A stretch of DNA of 64,000 bases from Pirellulimonas nuda. GTDB lineage: Bacteria > Planctomycetota > Planctomycetia > Pirellulales > Lacipirellulaceae. Where the stretch lies: the NCBI RefSeq assembly GCF_007750855.1, contig NZ_CP036291.1, forward strand, positions 5,306,905 to 5,370,904. Direction: 5' to 3'. Position 1 is the first letter of the stretch. Every line of letters begins with the position of its first letter. Both the position numbers and the translations under genes were made by a program. Of this stretch, positions 9,901-17,540 are shown in pieces. The notes under the pieces are model-generated. The model made no database searches, was not told the DNA's origin, and saw only the letters and a program-made list of their open reading frames with translations.

Positions 9901-10026
9901 GCGGCGCCGAGCCGGGTCGACCCCCCGACGCCCCGCGCCGAGGGCCCCATGGCCCCGGACCACGCCCGGCTGTTCAACAAGCTGCAGGGGATGCGGCGGA
10001 GCGACCCGCACGGCCCGACGCGCTGA
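6955..10026 (+). CDS. MMPL/RND-superfamily transporter
   Basis: A 1023-residue inner-membrane transporter. The first membrane helix spans about residues 22-38. A large periplasmic loop follows, then a helix bundle at about 226-443, a second periplasmic loop of about 300 residues and a final helix bundle at about 770-900. This is the duplicated RND layout. The segment SVALGVAVDDTLHFL in the last bundle is the typical RND helix 4 motif with acidic residues for proton coupling. The family exports lipids or hydrophobic molecules; the substrate here cannot be told. After the last helix comes a cytoplasmic Pro/Ala-rich tail of roughly 100 residues, which is unusual. It is followed 105 bp later by an S41 protease gene on the same strand. 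Confidence 0.8.
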   Translation: MDQPAPSDRSSWLDRKPWGLSNWLMVAMIALLAIGLTPRGLRRAVEGNTNNAEDWLPADYPESTDLRWLADRFVSAQFVLVSWDGCTLGDTERLRLLEQKLQHETTPAGAPMFGRIVTGPGMVAKLTEAPANLERAQAIDRLEGALVGPAPVSDAGESLGDQARTTCLVAWLSQASLGNNRSMRAAVERAHEIVETECGVAAANIHLGGPPVDNVTIDIEGERTLRSLALYSGLLGIGLAYWCFRDLRLTLVVFAGAGLSAGLSLAIVYYFGVFEVLALGRDKPLYGSVDAILMSMPAVVYVLGLSGGIHLVNYYRDERAAHGRWGAVERAVAVSWAPCALAAFTTAVGLGSLAASDIIPIKKFGMFTASGVLATVGMLFSLVPVYLHLFPPKDAPGEQAKKKHQPSLPAWATRYAEYVVGHSNRVTFGCLALMAVMALGLPKITTSVQILKLLDEDVDLIHDYAWLERHIGNLVPMEVIVALPPENLRGPAEHPEDGGDCYRMTMVERLDLVRRIGAAVEQLDPVSRALSAATFGPAEVAPGQTASVRRGAEYAASTAMQENREALGDYLRMEGPDENARELWRVSARLAALSDIDYGQFVGELRAKVEPVLAAYRLRDALTARLHAQGKRLEGSRVCVAFAGEAAENAPAQQSESALLMDLLAESGVRNTVGGARGVLQPLNVTRLGAASPEAREKLEQGLAGFDAVVALDRPTLQAVDALLPEGVALLPPGLDSPPAGPQSVRADQPVIASIYSGIVPLVYKTQRELLISLFQSIGWATVLIACVMAVLLRSVRAGAVSMLPNVFPIILVFGAMGWLGVKVDIGIMMCASVALGVAVDDTLHFLTWFRRGVVEGLDRRAATLGAFERCGVAMCETTLIAGLGLAVFAVSTFTPTQQFGSLMIIILGAALVGDLLMLPAILCGPLGRCFAPNENRPAQPEEASPRHEGPRLARQPEPLEPPATPRPAPEAEATPSAGVPAAAPSRVDPPTPRAEGPMAPDHARLFNKLQGMRRSDPHGPTR

Positions 10027-10131
10027 CGCGGCCCACGACCGCGGCGCCGAACATTTGGCCCGACCGTTCTCTCGGCCGGCCCGACCGGGCATAATCAGGG
10101 GCGCCAGCACGCCCCCCGGTCACTACGGTCT

Positions 10132-11502
10132 ATGTCGCGACGCAATTTCACGTGTTTGATTGTGGCGGTCGCGGTTGCGCTGGTGTGTGCGTCGCGGGTC
10201 GAGCGGAACCCGTACGCCCGCTACGTTTCCGACGGCTACCGGCTGATCGAGCAGTACGCGTTGGCGCCCCCCTCGGACGACGCGCTGTTCACCGCCGCGA
10301 TGCAAGGGATGGTCTCTGCGCTGCGTCGCGGCGGCGACGAGCACTCCGACTTCTTGCCCCAGGACCAGGCCGACCCGCTCCGCGACGAGCTGAGCCAGTC
10401 GTTCGGCGGGCTCGGCCTGCCGTTCAAGCTGGTCGGCCAGCCCTCGCGCGCTTACGTGATCGCCCCGCCGATCCCCGGCTCGCCCGCGGCCCAGGCCGGC
10501 ATGCGGATCGGCGACCGTATCGACGAGGTCAACGGCGTGCCGATCGCCGGCATGTCGCAACACGAAGTCACCCAGACGCTCAGCGGAGAGATCGGCAAGC
10601 CGGTGCGGCTGACCCTGGCGCGGCACGGCGAGGCGACCCCGCTGCAACTGGTCATCACCCGCGCCCTGCTGCCCATCGAGTCGCTCGCCGGCCTACGGAA
10701 GAACGCCGAGGGGACGTGGGACTACTTTACCGAGCAGTCGCCCGACGTCGCCTACGTCCAACTGCTGGGCTTCGGCGACCGCACGCTCGGCGACCTCCGG
10801 TCGTTGCTCACCAAGCTCAAGTCCCAAGGCATGCAGCGGTTGATCCTCGACCTCCGCGGCAACCCCGGCGGGACGGTCGACTCCGCGGTGGCTGCTAGCG
10901 AGTTGTTCCTACCGGCCGGCGCAAAGGTGGTCGAAACCCGCGGCCGCAACGGCGCCGTGCTAGCCAGCTACGAGACCGAGCACCGGGGCGAGTGGGCCGA
11001 CCTGCCGCTGGTGGTGCTGATCGACCGCGAAACCGCCAGCGCCAGCGAGATCATGGCCGCCGCGCTCAAGGAGAACGGGCGGGCCACTGTGGTCGGCGAA
11101 CGATCATTCGGAAAGGGCTCGGTCCAACGCACGATCGACCTCGAAGCAGGCCGCAGCATGCTGAAGGTCACCTGGGCCACCTTCTGCGGCCCCAGCGGCA
11201 ACAAGATCCACCGCATGCCCACGGACGGCCCCGACGACGTCTGGGGCGTCCACCCTGACGTCGGCTTCGACGCGCCGCTCTCTGCCCAGCAGTACGCGGC
11301 CTTCGTGCGGCTGCCGGAAACCAGGCGGTTGCTCGAGCCGATCCGGGCCGCGATCGCTGCCGGCACCGCCCCAGAGGAGATCGCGATCGAGCCGCTGGAC
11401 TTTAGCGATAACGCGCTGCAACTAGCGATTGACCATCTGCTGGGCAGCGATGGCAAATCGGCCGAAAGCGCCGCGCCCCTCAAGCAGGCAGCGGGGAGCT
11501 AA
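10132..11502 (+). CDS. S41 (C-terminal processing) peptidase with PDZ domain
   Basis: A 456-residue exported serine protease of the CtpA/Prc type. An N-terminal hydrophobic segment (residues 8-20, CLIVAVAVALVCA) gives export or anchoring. A PDZ domain lies at about 90-178 (GLGLPFKLV... GMRIGDRIDEVNGVPI). The S41 core holds the Ser-Lys dyad: S303 in TASASEI and K328 in RSFGKGSVQ, spaced 25 residues apart as in E. coli Prc. LILDLRGNPGGTVDSA is the conserved strand-turn before it. The start ATG follows a CATAAT hexamer by about 36 nt. It lies downstream of the MMPL gene and may be co-transcribed. The substrate is unknown. Confidence 0.88.
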   Translation: MSRRNFTCLIVAVAVALVCASRVERNPYARYVSDGYRLIEQYALAPPSDDALFTAAMQGMVSALRRGGDEHSDFLPQDQADPLRDELSQSFGGLGLPFKLVGQPSRAYVIAPPIPGSPAAQAGMRIGDRIDEVNGVPIAGMSQHEVTQTLSGEIGKPVRLTLARHGEATPLQLVITRALLPIESLAGLRKNAEGTWDYFTEQSPDVAYVQLLGFGDRTLGDLRSLLTKLKSQGMQRLILDLRGNPGGTVDSAVAASELFLPAGAKVVETRGRNGAVLASYETEHRGEWADLPLVVLIDRETASASEIMAAALKENGRATVVGERSFGKGSVQRTIDLEAGRSMLKVTWATFCGPSGNKIHRMPTDGPDDVWGVHPDVGFDAPLSAQQYAAFVRLPETRRLLEPIRAAIAAGTAPEEIAIEPLDFSDNALQLAIDHLLGSDGKSAESAAPLKQAAGS

Positions 11503-11782
11503 TCCCGCGGTCGTGTGCTCTGCCCTGAGCCTCGCCCCCGGATTTCCGGCCGGTTCGGGCCCCGCACAACGAAATGCCGCTGCCTGAGGGTTGTAGCGAT
11601 CCGTTGCAAGGATGTGTATCGGCTTGCAACCTCTTCCATGCAAGCAGGCCCCCGGCCGGCGATAACGCGGCGGCGGTTGAAATTTCGTGAGCCGGCAATC
11701 CCTCTAAATACCCCTGAAATCAAGCCTCTCTCGGGGCCGCCGGCGCCCACTGGGCGCAATTCTCGCCCCCCGGCCGTGGGTT

Positions 11783-11799
11783 TGGCACGGGGCGTGCAT
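11783..11799 (+). promoter_or_regulatory. Candidate sigma-54 promoter
   Basis: TGGCACGGGGCGTGCAT keeps the sigma-54 pattern: GG at 11784-11785, ten bases, then GC at 11796-11797, close to the consensus TGGCACG-N4-TTGCA. It lies about 200 bp upstream of the 84-residue gene at 11999, in a 496-bp stretch (11503-11998) that holds no convincing gene. The expected transcript start near 11809 would leave a leader of about 190 nt. No enhancer-binding-protein site was recognised upstream. Confidence 0.5.
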
Positions 11800-11998
11800 T
11801 ATGGCTTTCCCATGGCAGCCGACGCCCAGGGGGGCTTCGGCCGATCGAGACTCGGAGGGGACGCTTATGGGCCGCCGCGGCCCGACCTCTCCCGGCCGGT
11901 CGAAGGACGCCGTCAAGCCTGTAGTAGGCTTGAGTTAGCAACACCACGAAGGACTTGTCCACACTTCTCGTCCATTCGGAACAGAAAGGAGCTCTACC

Positions 11999-12253
11999 AT
12001 GGCTAACCAAACCAAGATTCGCTGCACCGTTGTCTCGATGCCGACCGAAACCGTCAGCATGCCCAACGCCACGCAGCCACGTTTCCGCCCGAGCGACCTG
12101 CTGCCGTGGGCCGACCCCTACATCGCGTCGCTCGTGCACAAGCTGCAGAACGAGGTCCGCGAAGAGCGTCGCGACTCGCGGCTGCGGCAGCGTCTGAGCG
12201 CCCAGCCCGCCTTCAGCTCGCACGTCGACGAAGACGCGCTGACCGCCGTGTGA
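11999..12253 (+). CDS. Small conserved-looking protein of unknown function (84 aa)
   Basis: An 84-residue soluble protein without signal peptide or membrane segment. It has a strong ribosome-binding site (AGAAAGGAG, seven bases before the ATG), which supports real expression. The middle part reads RFRPSDLLPWADPYIASLVHK and is followed by a highly charged helix (NEVREERRDSRLRQRL). No family is recognised. It stands alone behind a long leader with a candidate sigma-54 promoter at 11783-11799, so nitrogen-, stress- or surface-linked control is possible (inference). A hairpin ends the unit at 12259-12285. Confidence 0.65.
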   Translation: MANQTKIRCTVVSMPTETVSMPNATQPRFRPSDLLPWADPYIASLVHKLQNEVREERRDSRLRQRLSAQPAFSSHVDEDALTAV

Positions 12254-12258
12254 GGCGG

Positions 12259-12285
12259 GCCGACCGGCCTTAGGCGCCGGTCGGC
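12259..12285. terminator. Hairpin between convergent genes
   Basis: GCCGACCGGC (12259-12268) and GCCGGTCGGC (12276-12285) form a perfect 10-bp stem with a 7-nt loop. It sits between the stop codon of the 84-aa gene (12253) and the last codons of folC, whose stop codon at 12270 is in the loop. There is no long T-run, so a role as a bidirectional terminator is likely but not proven. Confidence 0.5.
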
Positions 12286-13724
12286 GACGCCTGGACCGAG
12301 GCCGTCCGGCGGGTCGCCAACCGCCGCACCTCGGCGGCGAAGAACAGCGAACCGGTGAAGCACACCACGTTGCACCCCGCTTGATCGTCGTCTCGGGGCG
12401 GGCCCATCAGCGTGGTCCACGCCTCGAGCGGGTCCGCGGCAAGCCTCACCGACGCCCCGGGCGCCTCACGAGCGACCACGTCGGCGACCTGCTCGGGGGT
12501 CATCGAACGCGGGTTTTCTAGGAAGCGGGTCGCAACAAAGCTCCCGGCCACCGGGGCGAGCGCCCGCACGATCGCAGCCGCGTCTTTGTCGCGGCTGATC
12601 GCCAACGCGATCGTCAACTCAGACGGCCCCCGCACCGCGGTTTCGGCCGCCGCATCGCGACAAGCCCGGGGAAAGTAGTCCGCGAGCGTCTGCGCGAGCG
12701 CCAGCGCGGAGGCCTCGTTGTGGGCGCAATCGATAACCGCCGTGGGACGCGTGCCGAACAGCTCGAACCTCACAGGCAGCTTGGCCGCGGCTAGGCCCTG
12801 CTGGATCGAATCCTCCGACACCAGCAGCCCTTGGCGCGTCAGCTCGTCGATCACCGCCAGCGCCACGGCGGCGTTCTCTGCTTGCCGCCGGCCCGCCAGC
12901 GCTAGGGGCAGCGGCGGCCGCCCGACAGGCGTCCCCGCTGCGTGCGACCAGTACTGCGCGGTCCCCAGCGGCGCCCCGGCGCCCGGCGGCGCGTACACGG
13001 CGCCGAAGTCTTCGCCCCGCTGCAGCAGCCGGCAGCCGTGCTGCAACGCGATCCGCGCGATCACGCCCCGCGGCCCGGGCTCGGTCACGCCGCTCACCAC
13101 GGGGACCCCCGGCTTGATGATGCCGGCTTTCTCCGCGGCGATCTGCTCAACGGTGTCGCCCAGTTGCTTGGTGTGGTCGAGGCTGATGCTGGTAATGACC
13201 GACACCGCGGGCCAGCAAACATTCGTCGAATCGAGCCGCCCGCCGAGGCCCACCTCCAGCACGATCACGTCGCACTGCCGATCGGCGAACAGCAAGAACG
13301 CCATGGCGGTGGCGATGTCGAAGAACGTCGGCCCGCGGACGTCCGTGCGGCGGTCCATCTCCGCCACCAAGGGCCGGAGCCGCTCGACCAAGCCCACCAA
13401 CTCTTCGCCCGAGCAAGGGAGCCCGTCGATCTCGAACCGCTCTTCGATCCGCTCCAGGTGGGGCGACGTGTAGAGCGCCGTCCGATACCCGGCGGCGGTC
13501 AGGATCGAGGCCATCATCTTCGACGTCGAGCCCTTCCCCTTGGTGCCGGCGACGTGCACCACGCGCCGGCCCGCATCGGGGCTCCCCAGCCGGATCAAGA
13601 GCTGCCGGACCCGGTCCAGGCGCAACGCCTGCGGCGAGTGGGGCAGCACCAGCCCCCCCTCGTAGTTGATCCGGCCATAAAGCCAATCAATCGCGGCCTG
13701 GCGGCGTGGGTCGGTGGGGAGCAA
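12270..13724 (-). CDS. folC: Folylpolyglutamate synthase / dihydrofolate synthase
   Basis: FolC is a cytoplasmic ATP-dependent Mur-ligase-type enzyme that adds glutamate to folates, and often to dihydropteroate. Visible motifs are the P-loop GTKGKGS at residues 60-66, the following TSPHLERIEERFEIDG segment that contacts folate, the EVGLGGRLDSTN block, and SLDHTKQLGDTVEQIAAEKAGI with the catalytic His and Lys; DCAHNEASA marks the start of the C-terminal domain. At 484 residues it is slightly longer than usual because of a tail past the second domain. The start is TTG (13724); no ATG lies near the conserved N-terminus, so the choice of TTG is tentative. Confidence 0.9.
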   Translation of the reverse strand: MLPTDPRRQAAIDWLYGRINYEGGLVLPHSPQALRLDRVRQLLIRLGSPDAGRRVVHVAGTKGKGSTSKMMASILTAAGYRTALYTSPHLERIEERFEIDGLPCSGEELVGLVERLRPLVAEMDRRTDVRGPTFFDIATAMAFLLFADRQCDVIVLEVGLGGRLDSTNVCWPAVSVITSISLDHTKQLGDTVEQIAAEKAGIIKPGVPVVSGVTEPGPRGVIARIALQHGCRLLQRGEDFGAVYAPPGAGAPLGTAQYWSHAAGTPVGRPPLPLALAGRRQAENAAVALAVIDELTRQGLLVSEDSIQQGLAAAKLPVRFELFGTRPTAVIDCAHNEASALALAQTLADYFPRACRDAAAETAVRGPSELTIALAISRDKDAAAIVRALAPVAGSFVATRFLENPRSMTPEQVADVVAREAPGASVRLAADPLEAWTTLMGPPRDDDQAGCNVVCFTGSLFFAAEVRRLATRRTASVQASPTGA

Positions 13725-13825
13725 GGGGGCAGCGGTCCGGCGGGCAAAGAAACGACATTAGCCTAGCCCAACCGATACGGCTGGCAAGACGCAGCGCCTC
13801 TCGCAGAGGCGGCTCCGAGCTGACG

Positions 13826-14570
13826 CGTTACCGCACGACTGATTGGGCGGCCCACGCCGACTGGCTGCGAGAGAAGATCGCCGCGAAGCCCGACGCGACG
13901 CGGTTGGAGCCGGTCGCCTGGGCCCGGTGGAACGCGAACGGAAGTCGTCCGACGCCACGATCTACGGCCCGCTCAAGGCCCTGCGGCTGACGCGAAAAAA
14001 AGAACGCTCGTCACCGCCGAGCAGGACCGCGTAGAGGTCACGCTCAAATGCCGGGCGTGGATCGCTTCGCAGGGAGACTTCGCCTCAGACCGGGTGATCT
14101 TTCTCGACGAGACTTGAGCCAAGACCAACATGATGCGGACCCGTGGCCGCAGCGAGAAGGGTTCTCGGGTGGTTGAGAAGACCCCATGCGGGCGATGGGG
14201 CACCACCACCTTCCTGGGGGCGGTCCGCTCGACAGGGTTCGTCGCCCGAGGCGTGTCGAGGGCGCCATCAATAGTCAAGCTTTCAAGGCGTGGGCCGTGG
14301 TGTTGACGGACGGCCTCCCGAGCCTAAGTGGCCCGCGTTGCCCGGGCCATCGAAGCGGCCGGCGCCGAGGTCCGCTGCCTGCCGCCCTACTCCCCCGACG
14401 TCAACCTTTTCGGGGTCGCCTTCCGGAAGCTTAAACGCCGCCTCCGCGACGCAGCCCAACGCGTCTAAGAACGGCTCGTCCGGCTCTGCGGGCAAGCGCT
14501 CGACCTCCTCACGGAAACCAAGATCCGAAACTACCTCCCGACACGGTGTTACCGCCACGCATCGGGGTAG
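13826..14570 (+). pseudogene. Decayed IS630-family transposase
   Basis: Reading across frames recovers an IS630-type transposase: DWAAHADWLREKIAAKPDAT (helix-turn-helix part), then ALRLTRKK, the DDE segment FLDET followed at once by an in-frame TGA at 14115-14117, [63 protein letters not shown] with another stop after it, and the C-terminal TKIRNYLPTRCYRH ending at TAG 14568-14570. At least two premature stops and several frame shifts show that it is dead. The segment between the first and second catalytic blocks is also shortened. Terminal repeats were not found. It marks the left edge of the IS-scarred island. Confidence 0.8.
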
Positions 14571-14602
14571 GGCACTCAAGAGCGATTCACATGGGTGAGG
14601 GG

Positions 14603-15970
14603 TTACTGGACCAAGACCGTCGGGCTTCCCGTCGGCGTCACTTTTTTCTTCTTCCGAGAGTCAGACGCGTTATCTGCCTCCCAGGCTTCCAGCTTGGTCT
14701 TGAGGCTCTGGGCCACGTCCGGGTGGTCCTCAAGGACGTTGTTTTCTTCGCCGATGTCCTCCGCCAGATTGAACAATTCGCAGTCACCGCCCCGCGAGTC
14801 CCATCGAATCAGCTTCCAGTCGCCCACTCTGACGGCGGCGTCTTGCATCTTCCAGAACAGCGCTTCGTGGGGAGCTCCCTTCTTCTGCCCGCCGATGTAC
14901 GGCATAAGGTCCACGCCATCCAACGGCCTCTCAAGTGTTGACGGATCGGTCCCTGCGAGTTGGACAAACGTGGGATAGAGGTCCAGAGAGATGATTGGAC
15001 GATCATACTCCACTCCCTCGGGTAGCCGTCCCGGCCAAGAAAACACGAAGGGCACTCGGTTACCCCCTTCATAGATCGTGCCCTTGTGCCCATTGAGCGG
15101 GGCGTTGTCGGCGTTCGTGGCGGGAGAGCCGCCGTTGTCGTTGGTAAAGACGACAAGCGTGTTCTCGCGCAGGGCGCTACTCTCCAGGTATTCCAGCAAT
15201 CGACCCGTGCTACGGTCGAGCGCCGCGATCATCCCGCCAAGGGTGCGGCGCTTGACATCGTCGAGGCCGACGTAGGGCTGCTTGTCGTCTTCTTTGGCCT
15301 GCAGCGGTCCGTGCACCGCGTTGTGTGAGAGATACAGGAAAAACGGCTCGTCGGCTTGCCGGCTCTCCTCCATGAACGCGATCGCCTTCTCGGTGAACAG
15401 GTCGGTGGTGTAGAAGTCCTTGCCGAACTCGTTGATGAGGCCGTCGTTCTCCATCAACCGGAACGACGTGTTCTTGGCCTTTTTCGAGTTGCGTTTGTAC
15501 GCGAAGTAGTCGCGGTGTCCGGCCAGAAAGCCAAAGAAGTAGTCGAAGCCCCGCTCGGTCGGCCAGTAGCCTTTGTCTGTGCCGATCTGCCACTTGCCGA
15601 TAACGCCCGTGCGGTAACCAAGCGGTTGTACTGCTTCCCCGAAGTTTGGCTCGGCGTGCGGGATATTGAGGCTGAAGTCGTTCGAGTAGACCCCAAACCT
15701 CTGCTGATACCGCCCCGTCAGCATGCCTGCGCGCGATGGGACGCAGACCGACCCAGTCATGTAGCCACTGGTGCACACCACGCCCTCGCGGGCCAGCCGG
15801 TCGATGCAGGGCGTCTTGAATTCTCCTGCCCCTTGAAACGAAAAGTCGTTGAATCCGGCATCGTCCGCGTAGATCAGAAGAATGCTGGGCTTGTCGGCGG
15901 CCCGGAGAAGCCCCGAGCAAGTGGCGGTGCAACAAACGACCAGCGCGATTCGAGCGAGCAGAAGATTCAT
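14603..15970 (-). CDS. Secreted sulfatase (arylsulfatase A type)
   Basis: A formylglycine-dependent sulfatase of 455 residues with a signal peptide (RIALVVCCTATCSGLLRAA). The N-terminal metal site shows as LLIYADDAGFND. The active-site cysteine is C76 in C-V-P-S-R, to be converted to formylglycine, with TGRYQQRFG after it; FTNDNGGSP gives later metal ligands. The ATG at 15970 is chosen for the signal peptide. It lies 118 bp downstream of a second sulfatase on the same strand and may share its transcript. It would cleave sulfate esters from polysaccharides in the periplasm or outside; the exact substrate is unknown. Confidence 0.88.
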   Translation of the reverse strand: MNLLLARIALVVCCTATCSGLLRAADKPSILLIYADDAGFNDFSFQGAGEFKTPCIDRLAREGVVCTSGYMTGSVCVPSRAGMLTGRYQQRFGVYSNDFSLNIPHAEPNFGEAVQPLGYRTGVIGKWQIGTDKGYWPTERGFDYFFGFLAGHRDYFAYKRNSKKAKNTSFRLMENDGLINEFGKDFYTTDLFTEKAIAFMEESRQADEPFFLYLSHNAVHGPLQAKEDDKQPYVGLDDVKRRTLGGMIAALDRSTGRLLEYLESSALRENTLVVFTNDNGGSPATNADNAPLNGHKGTIYEGGNRVPFVFSWPGRLPEGVEYDRPIISLDLYPTFVQLAGTDPSTLERPLDGVDLMPYIGGQKKGAPHEALFWKMQDAAVRVGDWKLIRWDSRGGDCELFNLAEDIGEENNVLEDHPDVAQSLKTKLEAWEADNASDSRKKKKVTPTGSPTVLVQ

Positions 15971-16088
15971 AGGGTCCGCGGGGGGATAGGTGAAGAACGG
16001 GTTGGAAGCGACACAACCGAACACCAAGCCGCCGGCCGTGACACGGTGGGTTTAGACACCGCGTGAAGACAAAGGGGACACCGCAAGA

Positions 16089-17540
16089 TCACCAGCCCTT
16101 CTTGCCAGGAATCGGCGGCGGCAGAAAATCATGCGCACGCATCATCTGGGCGCTCAGCACCGTGCGTAGCCGGTTCTCGACCTCGCGCGCCTCCGCCGAG
16201 CCCGCCAGGTTGTTGAGCTCCAGCGGGTCTTCGGCCAGGTCGTACAGCTCGAACATGGCGCGGTCGGAGAAGTAGAGGCGCGAATGCAACTCGCTCAGCT
16301 CGCCCGCTCCGTTGCGTTTCTTTAGATGATTGAAAAAGGGCGCATGGTCGAAGTCGACCGGCGTGTAGGGGAGTTGCCAGATGCAGTTGTAGATCCGTTT
16401 GAATCGCTCGCTCACCACGGCCCTTCCCAGGTCAAATGCAGAGCTGTTCACGGGGAGGGCGGCGGTATGCCCCATGCGTTCCGCGAAGACGTACTCACGC
16501 GCCTCGTAGTCGCGGCCCGCTAGCCCCGGGTAGAAGCTCTTGCCGGTGATCTCACTCGGGATACTGAGTCCGATCGCTTCAAGCAGGGTAGGAACAAGGT
16601 CTTCCGCGCTGACAAGCGGCGTTAGTTCTGTCCCTGCGTGCTCGTCGTGGGGCAAGCGGATGATCAGGGGCACCCAGATCCCCAGTTCGTTGAGCGTGCC
16701 TTTGCCGCGGAACTGACTCCCGCCATTGTCGCCGATGAACACGACGATCGTGTTGTCGTATAGCTCGCGCTCCCGAAGTACCTCCAAAGCCCGACCGGTG
16801 TGGGCGTCGAGCCGGTTGATCTCGTTGTAGTACTCCGCGAGGTCCTTCCGCACGCCTGGCGTGTCTGGATAGGTTTCCGGCAGAGTCAGTTGGCGCGGAT
16901 CGATGGGGTCCGGCTTGGGGGCGTCGTCCCAACCGCGGTGGGGATCGCTCCAGCATAGCTGCAGGAAAAAGGGCCGATCGGCGGGCTTCTGATCGAGAAA
17001 CTCCTGCATCTGCTTCAGGGCCTGTTCACCGAGATTCGGGTGGCCGGCGACCCTGCAGAAGTCGACACGCTCTTTGATGTTCGGCAGCTCGTCTTGCGTC
17101 AGCAGGGCGCGTATCGCGGGGCGGTTGGCGTCGCCCGATCCATCCAGGTGGTACGCACGACCGCACAAGCCCGTGAAGTACCCAACCTGCGAGAGGTATT
17201 CCGGCAGGATCTTAACTTCGCGCCGAAGGTTGTCTGAAAAGCGACACAGCCCGATTTCCAACGGCATTCTTCCCGTCAGTATGGACGCCCGTGAAGGCAC
17301 GCACTGCGGCGCCGTCACATAAGCACGGCGGCACAAGATGCCGTGCTGGCTCAGTCGGTCGAGCACCGGGGTGCGGACGTCGGGGTTCCCGTAGCAACCG
17401 ACATGCGGCGCGCTATGATCGTCCGAAACCACCAGCAGGATGTTGGGGTAGGTGGTCCTGCTCTCTTCGACAGCAGCGGCCCCCTCAGCCACCGGACAAA
17501 GCAGCACGAGTACAAGGCAGGCCTGCAGCGTGGCGGGCAC
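16089..17540 (-). CDS. Secreted sulfatase, 5' end abutting an ISAs1 copy
   Basis: A sulfatase of 483 residues. Motifs: ILLVVSDDHSAPHVGCYG (metal-binding aspartates), C80 in C-V-P-S-R (formylglycine site), TGRMPLEIGL and FIGDNGGSQF. A hydrophobic N-terminus (LQACLVLVLLCPVAEG) acts as signal peptide but lacks the usual positively charged leader. The only start available is GTG 17540-17538, and these three bases coincide with the first bases of the ISAs1 left end. The native start codon and promoter were therefore probably replaced by the insertion, and expression is uncertain. No better start lies inside the gene before the signal peptide. Confidence 0.82.
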   Translation of the reverse strand: MPATLQACLVLVLLCPVAEGAAAVEESRTTYPNILLVVSDDHSAPHVGCYGNPDVRTPVLDRLSQHGILCRRAYVTAPQCVPSRASILTGRMPLEIGLCRFSDNLRREVKILPEYLSQVGYFTGLCGRAYHLDGSGDANRPAIRALLTQDELPNIKERVDFCRVAGHPNLGEQALKQMQEFLDQKPADRPFFLQLCWSDPHRGWDDAPKPDPIDPRQLTLPETYPDTPGVRKDLAEYYNEINRLDAHTGRALEVLRERELYDNTIVVFIGDNGGSQFRGKGTLNELGIWVPLIIRLPHDEHAGTELTPLVSAEDLVPTLLEAIGLSIPSEITGKSFYPGLAGRDYEAREYVFAERMGHTAALPVNSSAFDLGRAVVSERFKRIYNCIWQLPYTPVDFDHAPFFNHLKKRNGAGELSELHSRLYFSDRAMFELYDLAEDPLELNNLAGSAEAREVENRLRTVLSAQMMRAHDFLPPPIPGKKGW

